NCBI GenBank assembly: GCA_963204785.1
Contig: CAUJHG010000019.1
Coordinates: 1-51,898, forward strand
Origin: Pseudomonadota bacterium
GTDB lineage: Bacteria > Pseudomonadota > Gammaproteobacteria > Burkholderiales > Burkholderiaceae_E
Reading direction: 5' to 3'
Length of the DNA stretch: 51,898 nucleotides
This document shows positions 8,146-16,492 of the stretch, in pieces (positions within the stretch are counted from its first letter, which is position 1; the number at the start of each line of letters is the position of its first letter). The notes under the pieces were generated by a model that was given only the letters and a program-made list of their open reading frames with translations, was not told the DNA's origin and ran no database searches. The position numbers were made by a program, and so were the translations under genes.

Positions 8146-8177
8146 CCCGCCGCGCGCAGGCGCCGGCGCGCGGCGGG
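8146..8177. terminator. Perfect 12-bp inverted repeat between convergent genes
   Basis: CCCGCCGCGCGC at 8146-8157 pairs perfectly with GCGCGCGGCGGG at 8166-8177 across an 8-base loop. It lies in the 51 bases between the converging ThDP enzyme and histidine kinase genes. It lacks a T tract, so it would be a bidirectional hairpin terminator of the high-GC kind. Confidence 0.6.
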
Positions 8178-8182
8178 ACGGA

Positions 8183-9640
8183 TCAGCCGCGCGGGGCGGG
8201 CTCGCCGGAGGGAAGCGACAGGCGTGCCCTGAGCCCTCCGAGTGGCGAGTCCTCGAGCTGGACCTGACCGCCGTAGAGCTCGGCGATCTCGGCCGCGATC
8301 GCCAGGCCGAGGCCGGTGCCCGGGGTGCGCTCGTCGGCACGCACTCCGCGGCGGAACACCTGTTCGCGCTGTGCGGCGCTCAGGCCCGGCCCGTCGTCGT
8401 CGATCGTCACGACGAGCCGGCCGTCGACGACGGCGGCCTGCACCCGCACCTGTCTGCCTGCCCACTTGCATGCGTTGTCGAGCAGGTTGCCGATCATCTC
8501 GTGCAGGTCGCGGTGGTCGCCGGCGAAGGCGAGGCCCGGTGCGAGCGGGCTCAGCTCGATCGCGAGCTCGGGGCGGCCTTCGCGGTCGCGGTGCACCTTG
8601 CGCATCACGCGCACCAGGCCCTCGAGCACCGGGCCCGGGGCCGTGCGCCGGCCAGGCAGCGCGGCGCCGGTGCGGCGTGCGTGGCTCAGGTGCCAGTCGA
8701 CCTGCTCGTGGATCCGGCCGACCTGCTCGGCGAGCTGGCGGGCGAGCGTGGCACGCTCGGTGTGCGGATCACTGGTGAGGTTCGCGAGCACTGCCAGCGG
8801 CGTCTTGATCGCGTGCGCGAGGTTGCCGGCGAGCCGGTGGGCCCGTTCGACCATGCGCTCGTTCTCGTCGAGCACGCGGTTGAGGTCCTCGGCCAGCGGC
8901 GCGACCTCGGCGGGGAAGTCGCCTTCGAGGCGGCGGGCCTCGCCGCTGCGCAGCGCGCGGATCGACCCCTGCAGGTCGCGCAGCGGGCGCAGGCCCAGGT
9001 GCACCTGGGCGAAGGCGGCGGCCAGCAGCGCGGCGCCGAGGATGGCGAGGAAGAGCGCGAGCAGGCCGTTGAACCGGGCGATCGCGCGCTGCAGTTCAGC
9101 CTCGTCGGCTGCCACCACGAGCCGCCAGTCCGGGGGGCGGGCCGCTGCCGAGGGTGCGGGGGACGCATCCTGCGACTGCGACGTGGCGAAGCGGACGCGC
9201 CGCTCGAGCGCCTGGAGCGTCTGGCCGTCCGGGCCGGCGAGCCGGTAGCCGAGCGGGGCGCCGCCGGCGGCTGGAGTGCCTGGAGCGGGCAGCGTGAGCC
9301 GCTGGTCCCACAGGGAGCGCGAGCGTGCGGGCTCGCTGCGCTCGGCGCCAGCGTCGTCTCCGGCGTCGGCGCGTTCGATCTGCCAGTACAGGCCCGCATA
9401 GGGTCGGCTCCAGCGCGGGTCGCTCAGCGGTGCGCGCAGCCGGGGGCGACCGTCCTGGTCGGGCTCGAAGGCGGCGGTGAGCTGGTCGAGCTGCAGCAGC
9501 AGCTGGGCCTCGAACTGCGCCTGCGCGTACTCGCGGAACAGGCTTGCGAGCGACCATCCCGCCACGAGCATCGCCGCAGCGACGGTGGCCAGGGTGACGG
9601 CCAGCAGCCGCCAGCGCAGCGAGCGCGCCGAGCGCATCAT
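8183..9640 (-). CDS. Two-component sensor histidine kinase (PhoQ/QseC-like)
   Basis: This is an inner-membrane sensor of 485 residues. A TM segment at about 12-34 is followed by a periplasmic domain of about 155 residues rich in Ala/Asp/Gln, TM2 at about 191-213, a HAMP-like linker, and the kinase. The H-box is RLAGNLAHAIKTPLAVLANL with phospho-acceptor H276. The N-box HEMIGNLLDNACKWA, G1 DDDGPGL and G2 GTGLGLAI follow. It autophosphorylates and passes phosphate to the response regulator encoded just upstream; its start overlaps the regulator stop as ATGA. The signal is unknown. The PepSY protein at the head of the operon could report an envelope signal. Confidence 0.93.
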   Translation of the reverse strand: MMRSARSLRWRLLAVTLATVAAAMLVAGWSLASLFREYAQAQFEAQLLLQLDQLTAAFEPDQDGRPRLRAPLSDPRWSRPYAGLYWQIERADAGDDAGAERSEPARSRSLWDQRLTLPAPGTPAAGGAPLGYRLAGPDGQTLQALERRVRFATSQSQDASPAPSAAARPPDWRLVVAADEAELQRAIARFNGLLALFLAILGAALLAAAFAQVHLGLRPLRDLQGSIRALRSGEARRLEGDFPAEVAPLAEDLNRVLDENERMVERAHRLAGNLAHAIKTPLAVLANLTSDPHTERATLARQLAEQVGRIHEQVDWHLSHARRTGAALPGRRTAPGPVLEGLVRVMRKVHRDREGRPELAIELSPLAPGLAFAGDHRDLHEMIGNLLDNACKWAGRQVRVQAAVVDGRLVVTIDDDGPGLSAAQREQVFRRGVRADERTPGTGLGLAIAAEIAELYGGQVQLEDSPLGGLRARLSLPSGEPAPRG

Positions 9641-10323
9641 CCGCTGCGGCCGTGTCCGGCGTCGTCGGGGCAGCTCAGCCGGTAGCCCAGGCCGCGCACG
9701 GTCTCGATCAGCTGTGCCGGGATCTTGCGGCGCAGGCGCGCGACGAACACCTCGATGGTGTTGGACTCGCGCTCGAAGTCCTGGGCGTAGAGGTGCTCGG
9801 TGAGCTCGCCGCGCGAGACGGCGCGGCCGCGGTGGTGCATCAGGTAGCTCAGCAGCCGCAGCTCCTGCGCGGTGAGGTTCACCGGCGCCTCCTCGAGCGT
9901 GAGCTGCGCGGTGCGGGTGTCCAGCGCCAGCGGGCCGCAGCGCAGCACCGGGTCGGCGAGGCCGCTGGCGCGGCGGATCAGCGCCCGCAGTCGCGCCAGC
10001 AGCTCCTCGACGTGGAAGGGCTTGGTCAGGTAGTCGTCGGCGCCGGCGTCGATCCCGGTGACCTTCTCCTCCCAGCGGTCGCGGGCGGTGAGGATCAGCA
10101 CCGGCGCGCCGACGCCTTCGGCGCGCCAGCGGCGCAGCACGCTCAGCCCGTCGAGCACCGGCAGCCCCAGGTCGAGGACGATCGCGTCGTAGGGCTCGGT
10201 GCCGCCGAGGAACCAGGCGTCCTGGCCGTTGTCGGCGCGGTCGACCGCGTAGCCGGCGGCGCCCAGCGCGGCCTGCAGCTGGGCGGCGAGCGTGGGCTCG
10301 TCCTCGACCAGCAGGATGCGCAT
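9637..10323 (-). CDS. OmpR/PhoP-family response regulator
   Basis: The 228-residue regulator has an N-terminal receiver domain with E7-D8 (VEDEP), the phospho-acceptor D51 (IVLDLGLPVLDG), T79 and K101 (YLTKPF), followed by an OmpR-type winged helix (RELTEHLYAQDFERESNTIE...ETVRGLGYRL). This is the QseB/PhoP subgroup. It lies between the PepSY gene (TGATG overlap) and the kinase (ATGA overlap), so all three are one operon. A direct repeat of GTTCA with an 11-base period upstream of the PepSY gene is a likely binding site and would make the operon autoregulated. Confidence 0.94.
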   Translation of the reverse strand: MRILLVEDEPTLAAQLQAALGAAGYAVDRADNGQDAWFLGGTEPYDAIVLDLGLPVLDGLSVLRRWRAEGVGAPVLILTARDRWEEKVTGIDAGADDYLTKPFHVEELLARLRALIRRASGLADPVLRCGPLALDTRTAQLTLEEAPVNLTAQELRLLSYLMHHRGRAVSRGELTEHLYAQDFERESNTIEVFVARLRRKIPAQLIETVRGLGYRLSCPDDAGHGRSG

Positions 10324-10631
10324 CAGCGCTTGCGCTCGCGGCTGCGCAGCACGGTCGCGTCCCTGGCGTCGACGGCCAGCTTCAGGATGCTGCCGTCGGA
10401 CTGCAGGATCTTGAACTCGTAGATCCAGCGGTCGTGCTCGCGGTCGAGCTCGACCTCGAGCACGTGGCCGGGGTGCTGCGCCGAGACGCGTTCGAGGATC
10501 TTCGGCAGCGGCTGGATCTCGCCGGCGACCAGCGCGGCGCGGGCGCGCTCGTGGTCGCTGCCGGCCAGGGCGCTGGCGGTCGGGAGGGCGATGGCGATCG
10601 CGAGGATCGCGGTGCTCAGCGTGCGGTTCAT
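10323..10631 (-). CDS. Small periplasmic PepSY-domain protein
   Basis: The 102-residue protein begins with a Sec signal peptide (MNRTLSTAILAIAIALPTAS, cleavage near ALA|GS). The rest is one PepSY domain: ARAALVAGEIQPLPKILERV, then the strand pair VLEVELDREHDRWIYEFKIL and LKLAVDARDATVL. PepSY proteins of this size often head two-component operons and are thought to modulate envelope enzymes or bind metal or peptides. The start at 10631 was chosen because the signal peptide begins there. Its stop overlaps the regulator start by one base (TGATG). Confidence 0.88.
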   Translation of the reverse strand: MNRTLSTAILAIAIALPTASALAGSDHERARAALVAGEIQPLPKILERVSAQHPGHVLEVELDREHDRWIYEFKILQSDGSILKLAVDARDATVLRSRERKR

Positions 10632-10715
10632 TCGTGGCTCCGGTGGTGGGCGGCGGCGCCGGTGCGCCGCTGCCCGGTGGACCGGCCGATGCGGCGGTCC
10701 GGTGCCGAAGTGTCG

Positions 10716-10742
10716 AAGATACCGCCTGAACCGACGATGAAC
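10716..10742 (-). promoter_or_regulatory. Candidate promoter and response-regulator box upstream of the PepSY operon
   Basis: On the minus strand, GTTCA occurs twice with an 11-base period (10742-10738 and 10731-10727). A TATCTT -10-like hexamer follows at 10721-10716. OmpR/PhoP-type regulators bind direct repeats of this period. This is an inference from spacing only. Confidence 0.4.
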
Positions 10743-10765
10743 GCTGGGCGACGCGTCGCCTTCGC

Positions 10766-11848
10766 TCAGCGCGTGAGCATGATGCCGCCGAGCACCACTG
10801 CGGCGATGAACACGGTCTCGGCGACCATCATCACCACCGGCTTCCAGCCCAGCTCCGCGAGCTGCCGGAACGAGGTCTTGACGCCGAGCGCGGCGATCGC
10901 GATCACCAGGCACCAGCGCGAGACCTGGCCGAGCGCGCCGGCGATCTGCGCGGGCACGATCCCGGTGCTGTTGAGCGCGACGAGCACGATGAAGGCGACC
11001 AGGAAGCCGGGCAGGATCGGCGGGCGCGCGCCGGCGCCGGCCGCCTCGCCGTGGCCGTTGCGGAACAGGTGCGCGAAGCCCACCACCACCGGCACCAGCA
11101 GCGCGACGCGCAGCAGCTTGACCAGGGTGGCGCCGTCGCCGACCTGCGGCGAGATCATGAAGCCCGCGCCGACCACCTGGGCGACGTCGTGGATCGAGCC
11201 GCCGAGGAAGATCGCCGCCTGGCGCGCGTCCAGGCCGAGCTCGCCGGCCAGCGACGGGTAGAGCACCATGGCGATCGTCGACAGCGTGGTCACGCCCACC
11301 ACGGTGAGCAGCGTGAAGCGCTGCTGGTCGCGGCCCGCCGGCAGCACGGCGGAGATCGCCAGCGCGGCCGAGGCGCCGCAGATCGCCACCGCGCCGCCCG
11401 TGAGCAGGCCCTCGGTGGCCGGGCGGCGCAGCAGGCGCGAGAGCAGCCAGCCGAAGGCGATCGTCCCTGCGACTGCGACCGCGACGATCGCCGCGGGCGC
11501 GGCGCCCAGCGCGAGGATCTGCTCGAGGCCGATGCGCGCGCCCAGCAGGGCCACGCCGAAGCGCAGCACAGTGCGCGAGGCGAAGTCCAGCCCAGGGCGC
11601 ATGCGCGGATCTTCGGCGGCGAAGTTGAAGGCCATCCCGACCAGCAGCGCGAACAGCAGCTGCGGGCCCTGGTAGCGTTCGGCGATGTAGGTGGCTGCCA
11701 GCGCGATCGTCACAGCGGTGATCGTTCCGGGCAGGCGGCTCCTGAGCGTCGTGAGGAGTCCGGGCGCAGGGGCTGGAGGCGGCACTGGTGAAGGTCCGCC
11801 GGCCTCGGCGCCGGCTTGCGGAATCTGCGTTTCGGATCGATCGTTCAT
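10766..11848 (-). CDS. YeiH/UPF0324-family membrane protein, candidate sulfite/sulfonate exporter
   Basis: The 360-residue integral membrane protein has about ten hydrophobic segments and the family's conserved signatures: RFGVALLGARIGLEQI, GGAVAICGASAALAI and FLGGSIHDVAQVVGAG. A Pro-rich cytoplasmic N terminus precedes the first membrane segment. The start at 11848 (MNDRSETQIP) was preferred over an upstream in-frame ATG because the extra residues are unlike the family. As I recall, membrane proteins of this family (TauZ, SuyZ) are linked to sulfonate degradation and proposed to export sulfite, sulfate or sulfoacetate. It is divergent from tauR and adjacent to the xsc cluster, which supports that role but does not prove it. 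Confidence 0.8.
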   Translation of the reverse strand: MNDRSETQIPQAGAEAGGPSPVPPPAPAPGLLTTLRSRLPGTITAVTIALAATYIAERYQGPQLLFALLVGMAFNFAAEDPRMRPGLDFASRTVLRFGVALLGARIGLEQILALGAAPAAIVAVAVAGTIAFGWLLSRLLRRPATEGLLTGGAVAICGASAALAISAVLPAGRDQQRFTLLTVVGVTTLSTIAMVLYPSLAGELGLDARQAAIFLGGSIHDVAQVVGAGFMISPQVGDGATLVKLLRVALLVPVVVGFAHLFRNGHGEAAGAGARPPILPGFLVAFIVLVALNSTGIVPAQIAGALGQVSRWCLVIAIAALGVKTSFRQLAELGWKPVVMMVAETVFIAAVVLGGIMLTR

Positions 11849-11961
11849 ACTCTTCCGGTGTTCGTGCCCGTCAGGCTGTCCAACTGCCGCGGGCGGGCAG
11901 CGGCAGCAGGAGCGTGAACGATGGGTGCTTGCGGGCATTGGAGTTCAGGGCGGAGGGCTTG

Positions 11962-13455
11962 ATGACACAGCGCCCGGGGCCGGCGATCTGGCGAGCGCTG
12001 CTCGCGCGTGGCGGCGGTGGCGACGCGAGCCTGCAGGGCCGCATCCGGGAGATGCTGGTGTCGGCGATCCTCGACGGCACGCTGCCCCCGGACACGCCGG
12101 TGCCCTCGAGCCGTGAGATGGCGGAGCACCTGGGCGTGGCGCGCAACACCGTGGTGCTCGCCTACCAGCAGCTGCGCGACGACGGTTACCTCGAGGCCCG
12201 CGAGCGCAGCGGCTACTACGTGAGCCGTGCAATCCTTGCAGGGCGTGCGCTGCCCTCGCCGCCGCCGCCGCCTGGCGAGCAGCTCGATTGGGAACGTCGC
12301 CTGTGCGTTCTGCCGCGCGCGCAGCGCAGCATCACGAAGCCGGCGAACTGGCAGCAGTATCCGCATCCCTTCCTGTACGGACAGTTCGATCCCGCGCTGT
12401 TCCCGACCGCCGAGTGGCGCGAGTGCTGCATCAAGGCGCTCAGCGTGATGGGCATCCGCGAGTGGGCGCCCGACCAGATCACGCGTGACGACGAGACGCT
12501 GGTCCAGCAGATCCGCACGCGGGTGCTGCCCAGGCGCGGCGTCTGGGCGGGCGCCGACGAGCTGATCGTCACCGTGGGCGCGCAGCACGCGCTCTACATG
12601 GTGGCCGACCTGCTGGTGCGCCGGGGCACGCGCGTGGCCATCGAAGAGCCCGGCTATCCGGACGCGCGCAACATCTTCCTGCTGCGCACGCCGCAGGTGG
12701 AGTCGGTGCCGGTGGACGCCTTCGGGCTGCCCGTGGACAGCAGGCTCGCAGGGGTCGACTACGTCTACGTGACGCCGAGCCACCAGTGCCCGACCGGGGT
12801 GACGATGCCGATCGAGCGGCGCCGTGCGCTGCTGGCGATGGCCGACTCCGAGGACTTCGTGGTCATCGAGGACGACTACGAGACCGAGAACCGATTCGAC
12901 GGCGAGCCGATCCCGGCGCTCAAGAGCCTGGATCGCAGCGAGCGTGTGATCTACATCGGCAGCCTGTCCAAGAGCCTGGCCCCGGGGCTGCGGATCGGCT
13001 ACGTGGTCGCCGCCGCGCCGCTGATCGCCGAACTGCGCGCGCTGCGCCGCCTGATGCTGCGCCACCCCTCCGCCCTTGTGCAGCGGGCCTTCGCGCTGTT
13101 CCTGTCGCTGGGTCATCACGATGCGCAGATGCGCAGGCTTGCGGTCGCCCAGCGGGAGCGCTTCGAAGTGCTGATGGATGCGATGCGCGCGCACCTGCCG
13201 CAGTGCGCGGTGGCGCCGGTCTCGGGAGGGGGTTCGTGCTGGGCGCGGCTGCCCGATGAGATGTCCGCAGTGGCGCTTGCGCAGTCTGCTGCCGAACGGG
13301 GGGTGCTGATCGAGCCGGGCGACGTGTTCTTCCGCGCCAGCCCGCCACCGGGCAGCTACGTCCGACTGGGCTACCAGTCGATCCCGGCTGCGTCGATCGT
13401 TCCGGGGATCGAGGCGCTCGCGGGCGTGATGGCCGAACTGCAGCGGCGCGCCTGA
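11962..13455 (+). CDS. tauR: TauR, MocR-type (GntR-aminotransferase fusion) regulator of taurine catabolism
   Basis: The 497-residue protein has an N-terminal GntR winged helix (about 24-90: LQGRIREMLVSAILDG, PSSREMAEHLGVARNTVVLA) and a C-terminal type-I aminotransferase-like effector domain. The presumptive PLP lysine is K337 in IGSLSKSLAPGLRIGYV. TPSHQCPTGVTMPIERR is typical of MocR proteins. TauR is known to activate taurine genes in alphaproteobacteria. Here it sits beside tauX, tauY, pta and xsc and diverges from the putative exporter, so the assignment is well supported by context. The start at 11962 has CGGAGGG upstream, and the longer in-frame extension lacks domain similarity. Candidate operators lie in the tauX-tauY gap. 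Confidence 0.88.
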   Translation: MTQRPGPAIWRALLARGGGGDASLQGRIREMLVSAILDGTLPPDTPVPSSREMAEHLGVARNTVVLAYQQLRDDGYLEARERSGYYVSRAILAGRALPSPPPPPGEQLDWERRLCVLPRAQRSITKPANWQQYPHPFLYGQFDPALFPTAEWRECCIKALSVMGIREWAPDQITRDDETLVQQIRTRVLPRRGVWAGADELIVTVGAQHALYMVADLLVRRGTRVAIEEPGYPDARNIFLLRTPQVESVPVDAFGLPVDSRLAGVDYVYVTPSHQCPTGVTMPIERRRALLAMADSEDFVVIEDDYETENRFDGEPIPALKSLDRSERVIYIGSLSKSLAPGLRIGYVVAAAPLIAELRALRRLMLRHPSALVQRAFALFLSLGHHDAQMRRLAVAQRERFEVLMDAMRAHLPQCAVAPVSGGGSCWARLPDEMSAVALAQSAAERGVLIEPGDVFFRASPPPGSYVRLGYQSIPAASIVPGIEALAGVMAELQRRA

Positions 13456-13534
13456 GCTGCGCGGGCGCGATCTGCGCGCCCGGGGCGAGGCGGTGCGCCG
13501 GCCGCAGACCGAGCGGACCCGCGCTGCGTGCTTG

Positions 13535-13933
13535 TCAGCCACCGACAACCGGGGGGCGGTCCTTGCGGTACGCGTTCTTGACCGCGATGCGACCGTCACG
13601 GAAGGTGAAGACGTCCACCATCCGTGCTTCGATCCGCGCGCCGTCGGCGCGGGTGCCGCGGAAGGTCGATTCCGACACCCCGCGATCGCCGCAGACGAAG
13701 TGCTCGCCGTCGACCCAGGCGGCGTCGGGGAAGGTCTGCCAGGCGAGCTGGAAGCCCTCGCGCACCGCGTCGCGGCCGACGAAGCTGCGGCCGAAGAGAT
13801 CGGGTCCGGCCACGGCGTGGAAGACGCAGTCGTCGGTCATGAAGCTCATCAGCGCTTCGATGTCGTGGCGGTTCCACGCGTCGTTGAAGGCCTGCAGGAA
13901 GGCCGCGTCCAGCGGTCCCTTGGGTGCGCTCAC
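13535..13933 (-). CDS. tauX: SnoaL/NTF2-like protein, probable taurine dehydrogenase small subunit TauX
   Basis: The 132-residue protein has an NTF2/SnoaL cone fold: FLQAFNDAWNRHDIEALMSF, MTDDCVFHAVAGPDLFG, GRDAVREGFQLAWQTFPDAAW and VDVFTFRDGRIAVKNAYR. Proteins named taurine dehydrogenase small subunit are of this family and size. Its neighbour tauY across a 244-base divergent region is the FAD subunit. The GTG at 13933 was chosen because AGGAGG lies 6 bases upstream (13945-13940). The upstream ATG in this frame lacks such a site. Having tauX and tauY divergent is unusual in my recollection, where they are adjacent and co-directional. An unrelated SnoaL protein cannot be excluded. Confidence 0.7.
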   Translation of the reverse strand: MSAPKGPLDAAFLQAFNDAWNRHDIEALMSFMTDDCVFHAVAGPDLFGRSFVGRDAVREGFQLAWQTFPDAAWVDGEHFVCGDRGVSESTFRGTRADGARIEARMVDVFTFRDGRIAVKNAYRKDRPPVVGG

Positions 13934-14021
13934 CGTGTTCCTCCTCGAACGATGGGCGCTGCCTGCTGTGGCCGGCGCCCGATGGCCAGCCCTCAGGGTA
14001 GCCAGCGGCACGCGCCCCTTG

Positions 14022-14114
14022 TAGCGCCAGTTGTGCCCATTCGGTGGGTCCAGCCTTGCGATGCTGTGCCGCCGTCATGCTCTGGCCTAATCGAATCCTG
14101 TGAACTGGCGCTAA
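14022..14114. promoter_or_regulatory. Candidate TauR operators in the divergent tauX-tauY region
   Basis: The 11-base word AACTGGCGCTA occurs twice in opposite orientation: minus strand at 14022-14032 and plus strand at 14103-14113 (extended to CTGGCGCTAA at 14105-14114). Related words lie between them: CTGGCCTAA at 14082-14090 (+) and CTGGACCCA at 14045-14053 (-). They resemble the CTGGAC(C/T)TAA direct repeats that I recall as the TauR site of Rhodobacter. The layout would serve both divergent genes. Confidence 0.5.
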
Positions 14115-14177
14115 CCGACTCGCTCGCCGGGAGCTAGCCTTTCCCGGTCGTCTGCCGCACTGGATGCCGGAGCACCC

Positions 14178-15599
14178 ATGGACCTGTCTAGCGCCAAGCC
14201 GCTTTCCCGCGAGCCCTATGATCCGAGATACGACCCGCTGGTGGCCCCGAACCCGGGCCGCGGGACCGACTACGCACCCACCTACTGGGTGGACACCGCG
14301 GGGCCGCCGCCGCCGGACGACGGGCCGGTCACCGGCGACATGGACGTGGACGTGGCGATCGTCGGCTCCGGCTTCACCGGGCTGGCCACCGCGCTGTTCC
14401 TGGCCCGCGAGCACGGCATCCGCGCGACGGTGCTCGAGGCCAACGGGGTGGCCTGGGGCTGCACCAGCCGCAACGGCGGCCAGGGGCAGAACGCCAGCGG
14501 CAGGCTCTACCGCTCGCAGTGGATCGAGCGCTGGGGACTGCAGACGGCGCTGAAGCTCGACGAGGAGATCCGCGCGGGCTTCGACACCTTCCGCAACCTG
14601 GTGGCGGAGTTCCCCGAGTGCGAGCCGCAGCCGGGCGGCCACCTGTACATCGCGCATCGCGAGAAGAAGATGGCCTTCCTGCGCAACGAGGCGAAGGTGA
14701 TGCGCGAGGTCTTCGGCTACGACACGCGGATGCTCAGCGCCGAGGAGGTGCACCGCGAGTACGTGAAGGACGCCGAGACCTTCGGTGCGCTGCACGAGCC
14801 CGACGGCATCGGCGTGCACCCGCTGAAGCTCGCCTTCGCCTACCTGCGCGCTGCGCGCGCGCTCGGCGTGCGCGTGCACACCGCGAGCCCGGTGAGCGGC
14901 TTCCAGACGAAGGGAGGGGTGCACCACCTGCAAACTCCGGGCGGCACGGTGCGCGCGCGCGCAGTGGCCTTCGCCACCGGCGGCTACACCAGCAACGGGC
15001 TGCACCCGAGGCTGGACTCGAAGATCATGCCGATCCTGTCGAACTCGCTGGTGACGCGGCCGCTCACCGCCGAGGAGCTCGAAGCGACCAACTTCCTGAC
15101 CACCGAGCCGATCACCGACACGCGGACGCTGCGCTTCTACTACCGCAGGCTGCCCGACAACCGCGTGCAGATCGGCTCGCGCAGTTCGATCACCGGGGCC
15201 GACGCGCCGGCGCCCAGGCACATGGCGGTGCTGGTCGACGGCCTGCACCGCAAGTTCCCGGCGCTGCGCGGGATCCGCATCGACTACTCGTGGTGGGGCT
15301 GGGTGGATGTCAGCCACGACATGATGCCGCGGGTGATGCAGCCGGATCCGCGCGAGTCGGTGTTCTACGCGGTGGGCTACGGCGGCAACGGCGTCTCGTT
15401 CTCGGCGCACGCGGGCCGGCGGATGGCGCAGCGGATCGCCGGGCGCAGCGACCCGGCGTTCACGCTGCCGATCTACGATTCCGAGCTCGAGTACCCGAAC
15501 GTGTTCGACCTGGTGCGCTCGCGCGCCTTCGCCCCCTTCCGCAGGTTCGGCCAGCGCTTCCTGTACCGCTGGTACTACCTGCGCGACGAGGTGCTGTAG
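14178..15599 (+). CDS. tauY: FAD-dependent oxidoreductase (DAO family), probable taurine dehydrogenase large subunit TauY
   Basis: The 473-residue enzyme has the FAD-binding beta-alpha-beta motif DVDVAIVGSGFTGLATALFL (about 57-76) with the acidic end of strand 2 (VLEAN), the TSRNGGQGQNASGR segment, and the C-terminal FAD motif GYGGNGVSFSAHAGRRMA. This is the glycine/D-amino-acid oxidase family. Position beside tauX, tauR, pta and xsc indicates oxidative deamination of taurine to sulfoacetaldehyde, with electrons probably passed to a cytochrome-type acceptor. An N-terminal 55-residue extension precedes the FAD motif. GGAG lies 5 bases before the ATG. The 3' end overlaps the converging pta gene by 25 bases. 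Confidence 0.82.
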   Translation: MDLSSAKPLSREPYDPRYDPLVAPNPGRGTDYAPTYWVDTAGPPPPDDGPVTGDMDVDVAIVGSGFTGLATALFLAREHGIRATVLEANGVAWGCTSRNGGQGQNASGRLYRSQWIERWGLQTALKLDEEIRAGFDTFRNLVAEFPECEPQPGGHLYIAHREKKMAFLRNEAKVMREVFGYDTRMLSAEEVHREYVKDAETFGALHEPDGIGVHPLKLAFAYLRAARALGVRVHTASPVSGFQTKGGVHHLQTPGGTVRARAVAFATGGYTSNGLHPRLDSKIMPILSNSLVTRPLTAEELEATNFLTTEPITDTRTLRFYYRRLPDNRVQIGSRSSITGADAPAPRHMAVLVDGLHRKFPALRGIRIDYSWWGWVDVSHDMMPRVMQPDPRESVFYAVGYGGNGVSFSAHAGRRMAQRIAGRSDPAFTLPIYDSELEYPNVFDLVRSRAFAPFRRFGQRFLYRWYYLRDEVL

Positions 15600-16492
15600 C
15601 ACGCCGCGAGCGCGCAGGACGCGACGCGGCTGGCGATCGAGTCCGAGCGGCTGGTGAGGATGATCGGCACCCGCATGCCGAGCACCACGCCGGCGCAGTC
15701 GGCGCCGGCGAGGTAGACCAGCTGCTTGTAGAGCATGTTGCCGGCCTCGAGGTCCGGCACCAGCAGCACGTCGGGTGAGCCCGCGACCTGCGAGACGATG
15801 CCCTTGTGGCGCGCGGACTCCGCGGAGATCGCGTTGTCGAAGGCGAGCGGGCCGTCGAGGATCGCGCCGGTGATCTGCCCGCGATCGGCCATCTTGCACA
15901 GCGCGGCCGCGTCGATCGTTCCCGGCATCGCCGGGTTGACCGTCTCCACCGCCGAGAGGATCCCGACCTTCGGGCAGGCGATGCCCAGCGCGTGCGCGAG
16001 GTCGATCGCGTTCTGCGCGATGTCGCGCTTGGCCATCAGGTCGGGGGCGATGTTGACCACGCAGTCGGTGAACAGCAGCGGCCGGTCCACACCGGGCACG
16101 TCGATCAGGAACACGTGGCTTGCGCGGCGCGCGGTGCGCAGGCCGGCCTCGCGGCTGACCGCTGCGCCCAGCAGCTCGTCGGTGTGCAGGCTCCCCTTCA
16201 TGAGCGCGTGCGCCTGGCCGTCGCGCGCCAGCGCCGCGGCGGCGGCGGCGGCGGCCGTGGGGTCGTCCGCGGTGTCGTGCAGCCGGGCCGGGCCGAGGTC
16301 GATTCCGGCGGCCTGCGCGGTCGCCCGGATGCGTGCGCCCGGGCCGACCAGGATCGGGTCGATCAGCCCGGCGCGGGCGGCGGCGGTCGCCGCCTCCAGC
16401 GAGACCGCGTCGCAGGGATGGGCTACCGCGACCGGAACCGGTCCGGCGGCGCGCGCGCGCTCGAGGAGCGCGTCGAGGTGGGGATGTGTCAT
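15575..16492 (-). CDS. pta: Phosphate acetyltransferase Pta (short form)
   Basis: Pta converts acetyl phosphate and CoA to acetyl-CoA. The 305-residue protein is the single-domain PTA/PTB type (VVNIAPDLMAKRDIAQNAIDLAHALG, ILDGPLAFDNAISAESARHKGI, GSPDVLLVPDLEAGNMLYKQL, ADCAGVVLGMRVPIILTSRSDS). It lacks the N-terminal regulatory region of enterobacterial Pta. Its ATG overlaps the xsc stop by one base (TGATG), so it is translated with xsc and takes the acetyl phosphate that Xsc makes. The last 25 bases overlap the opposite-strand tauY. Confidence 0.92.
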   Translation of the reverse strand: MTHPHLDALLERARAAGPVPVAVAHPCDAVSLEAATAAARAGLIDPILVGPGARIRATAQAAGIDLGPARLHDTADDPTAAAAAAAALARDGQAHALMKGSLHTDELLGAAVSREAGLRTARRASHVFLIDVPGVDRPLLFTDCVVNIAPDLMAKRDIAQNAIDLAHALGIACPKVGILSAVETVNPAMPGTIDAAALCKMADRGQITGAILDGPLAFDNAISAESARHKGIVSQVAGSPDVLLVPDLEAGNMLYKQLVYLAGADCAGVVLGMRVPIILTSRSDSIASRVASCALAACYSTSSRR

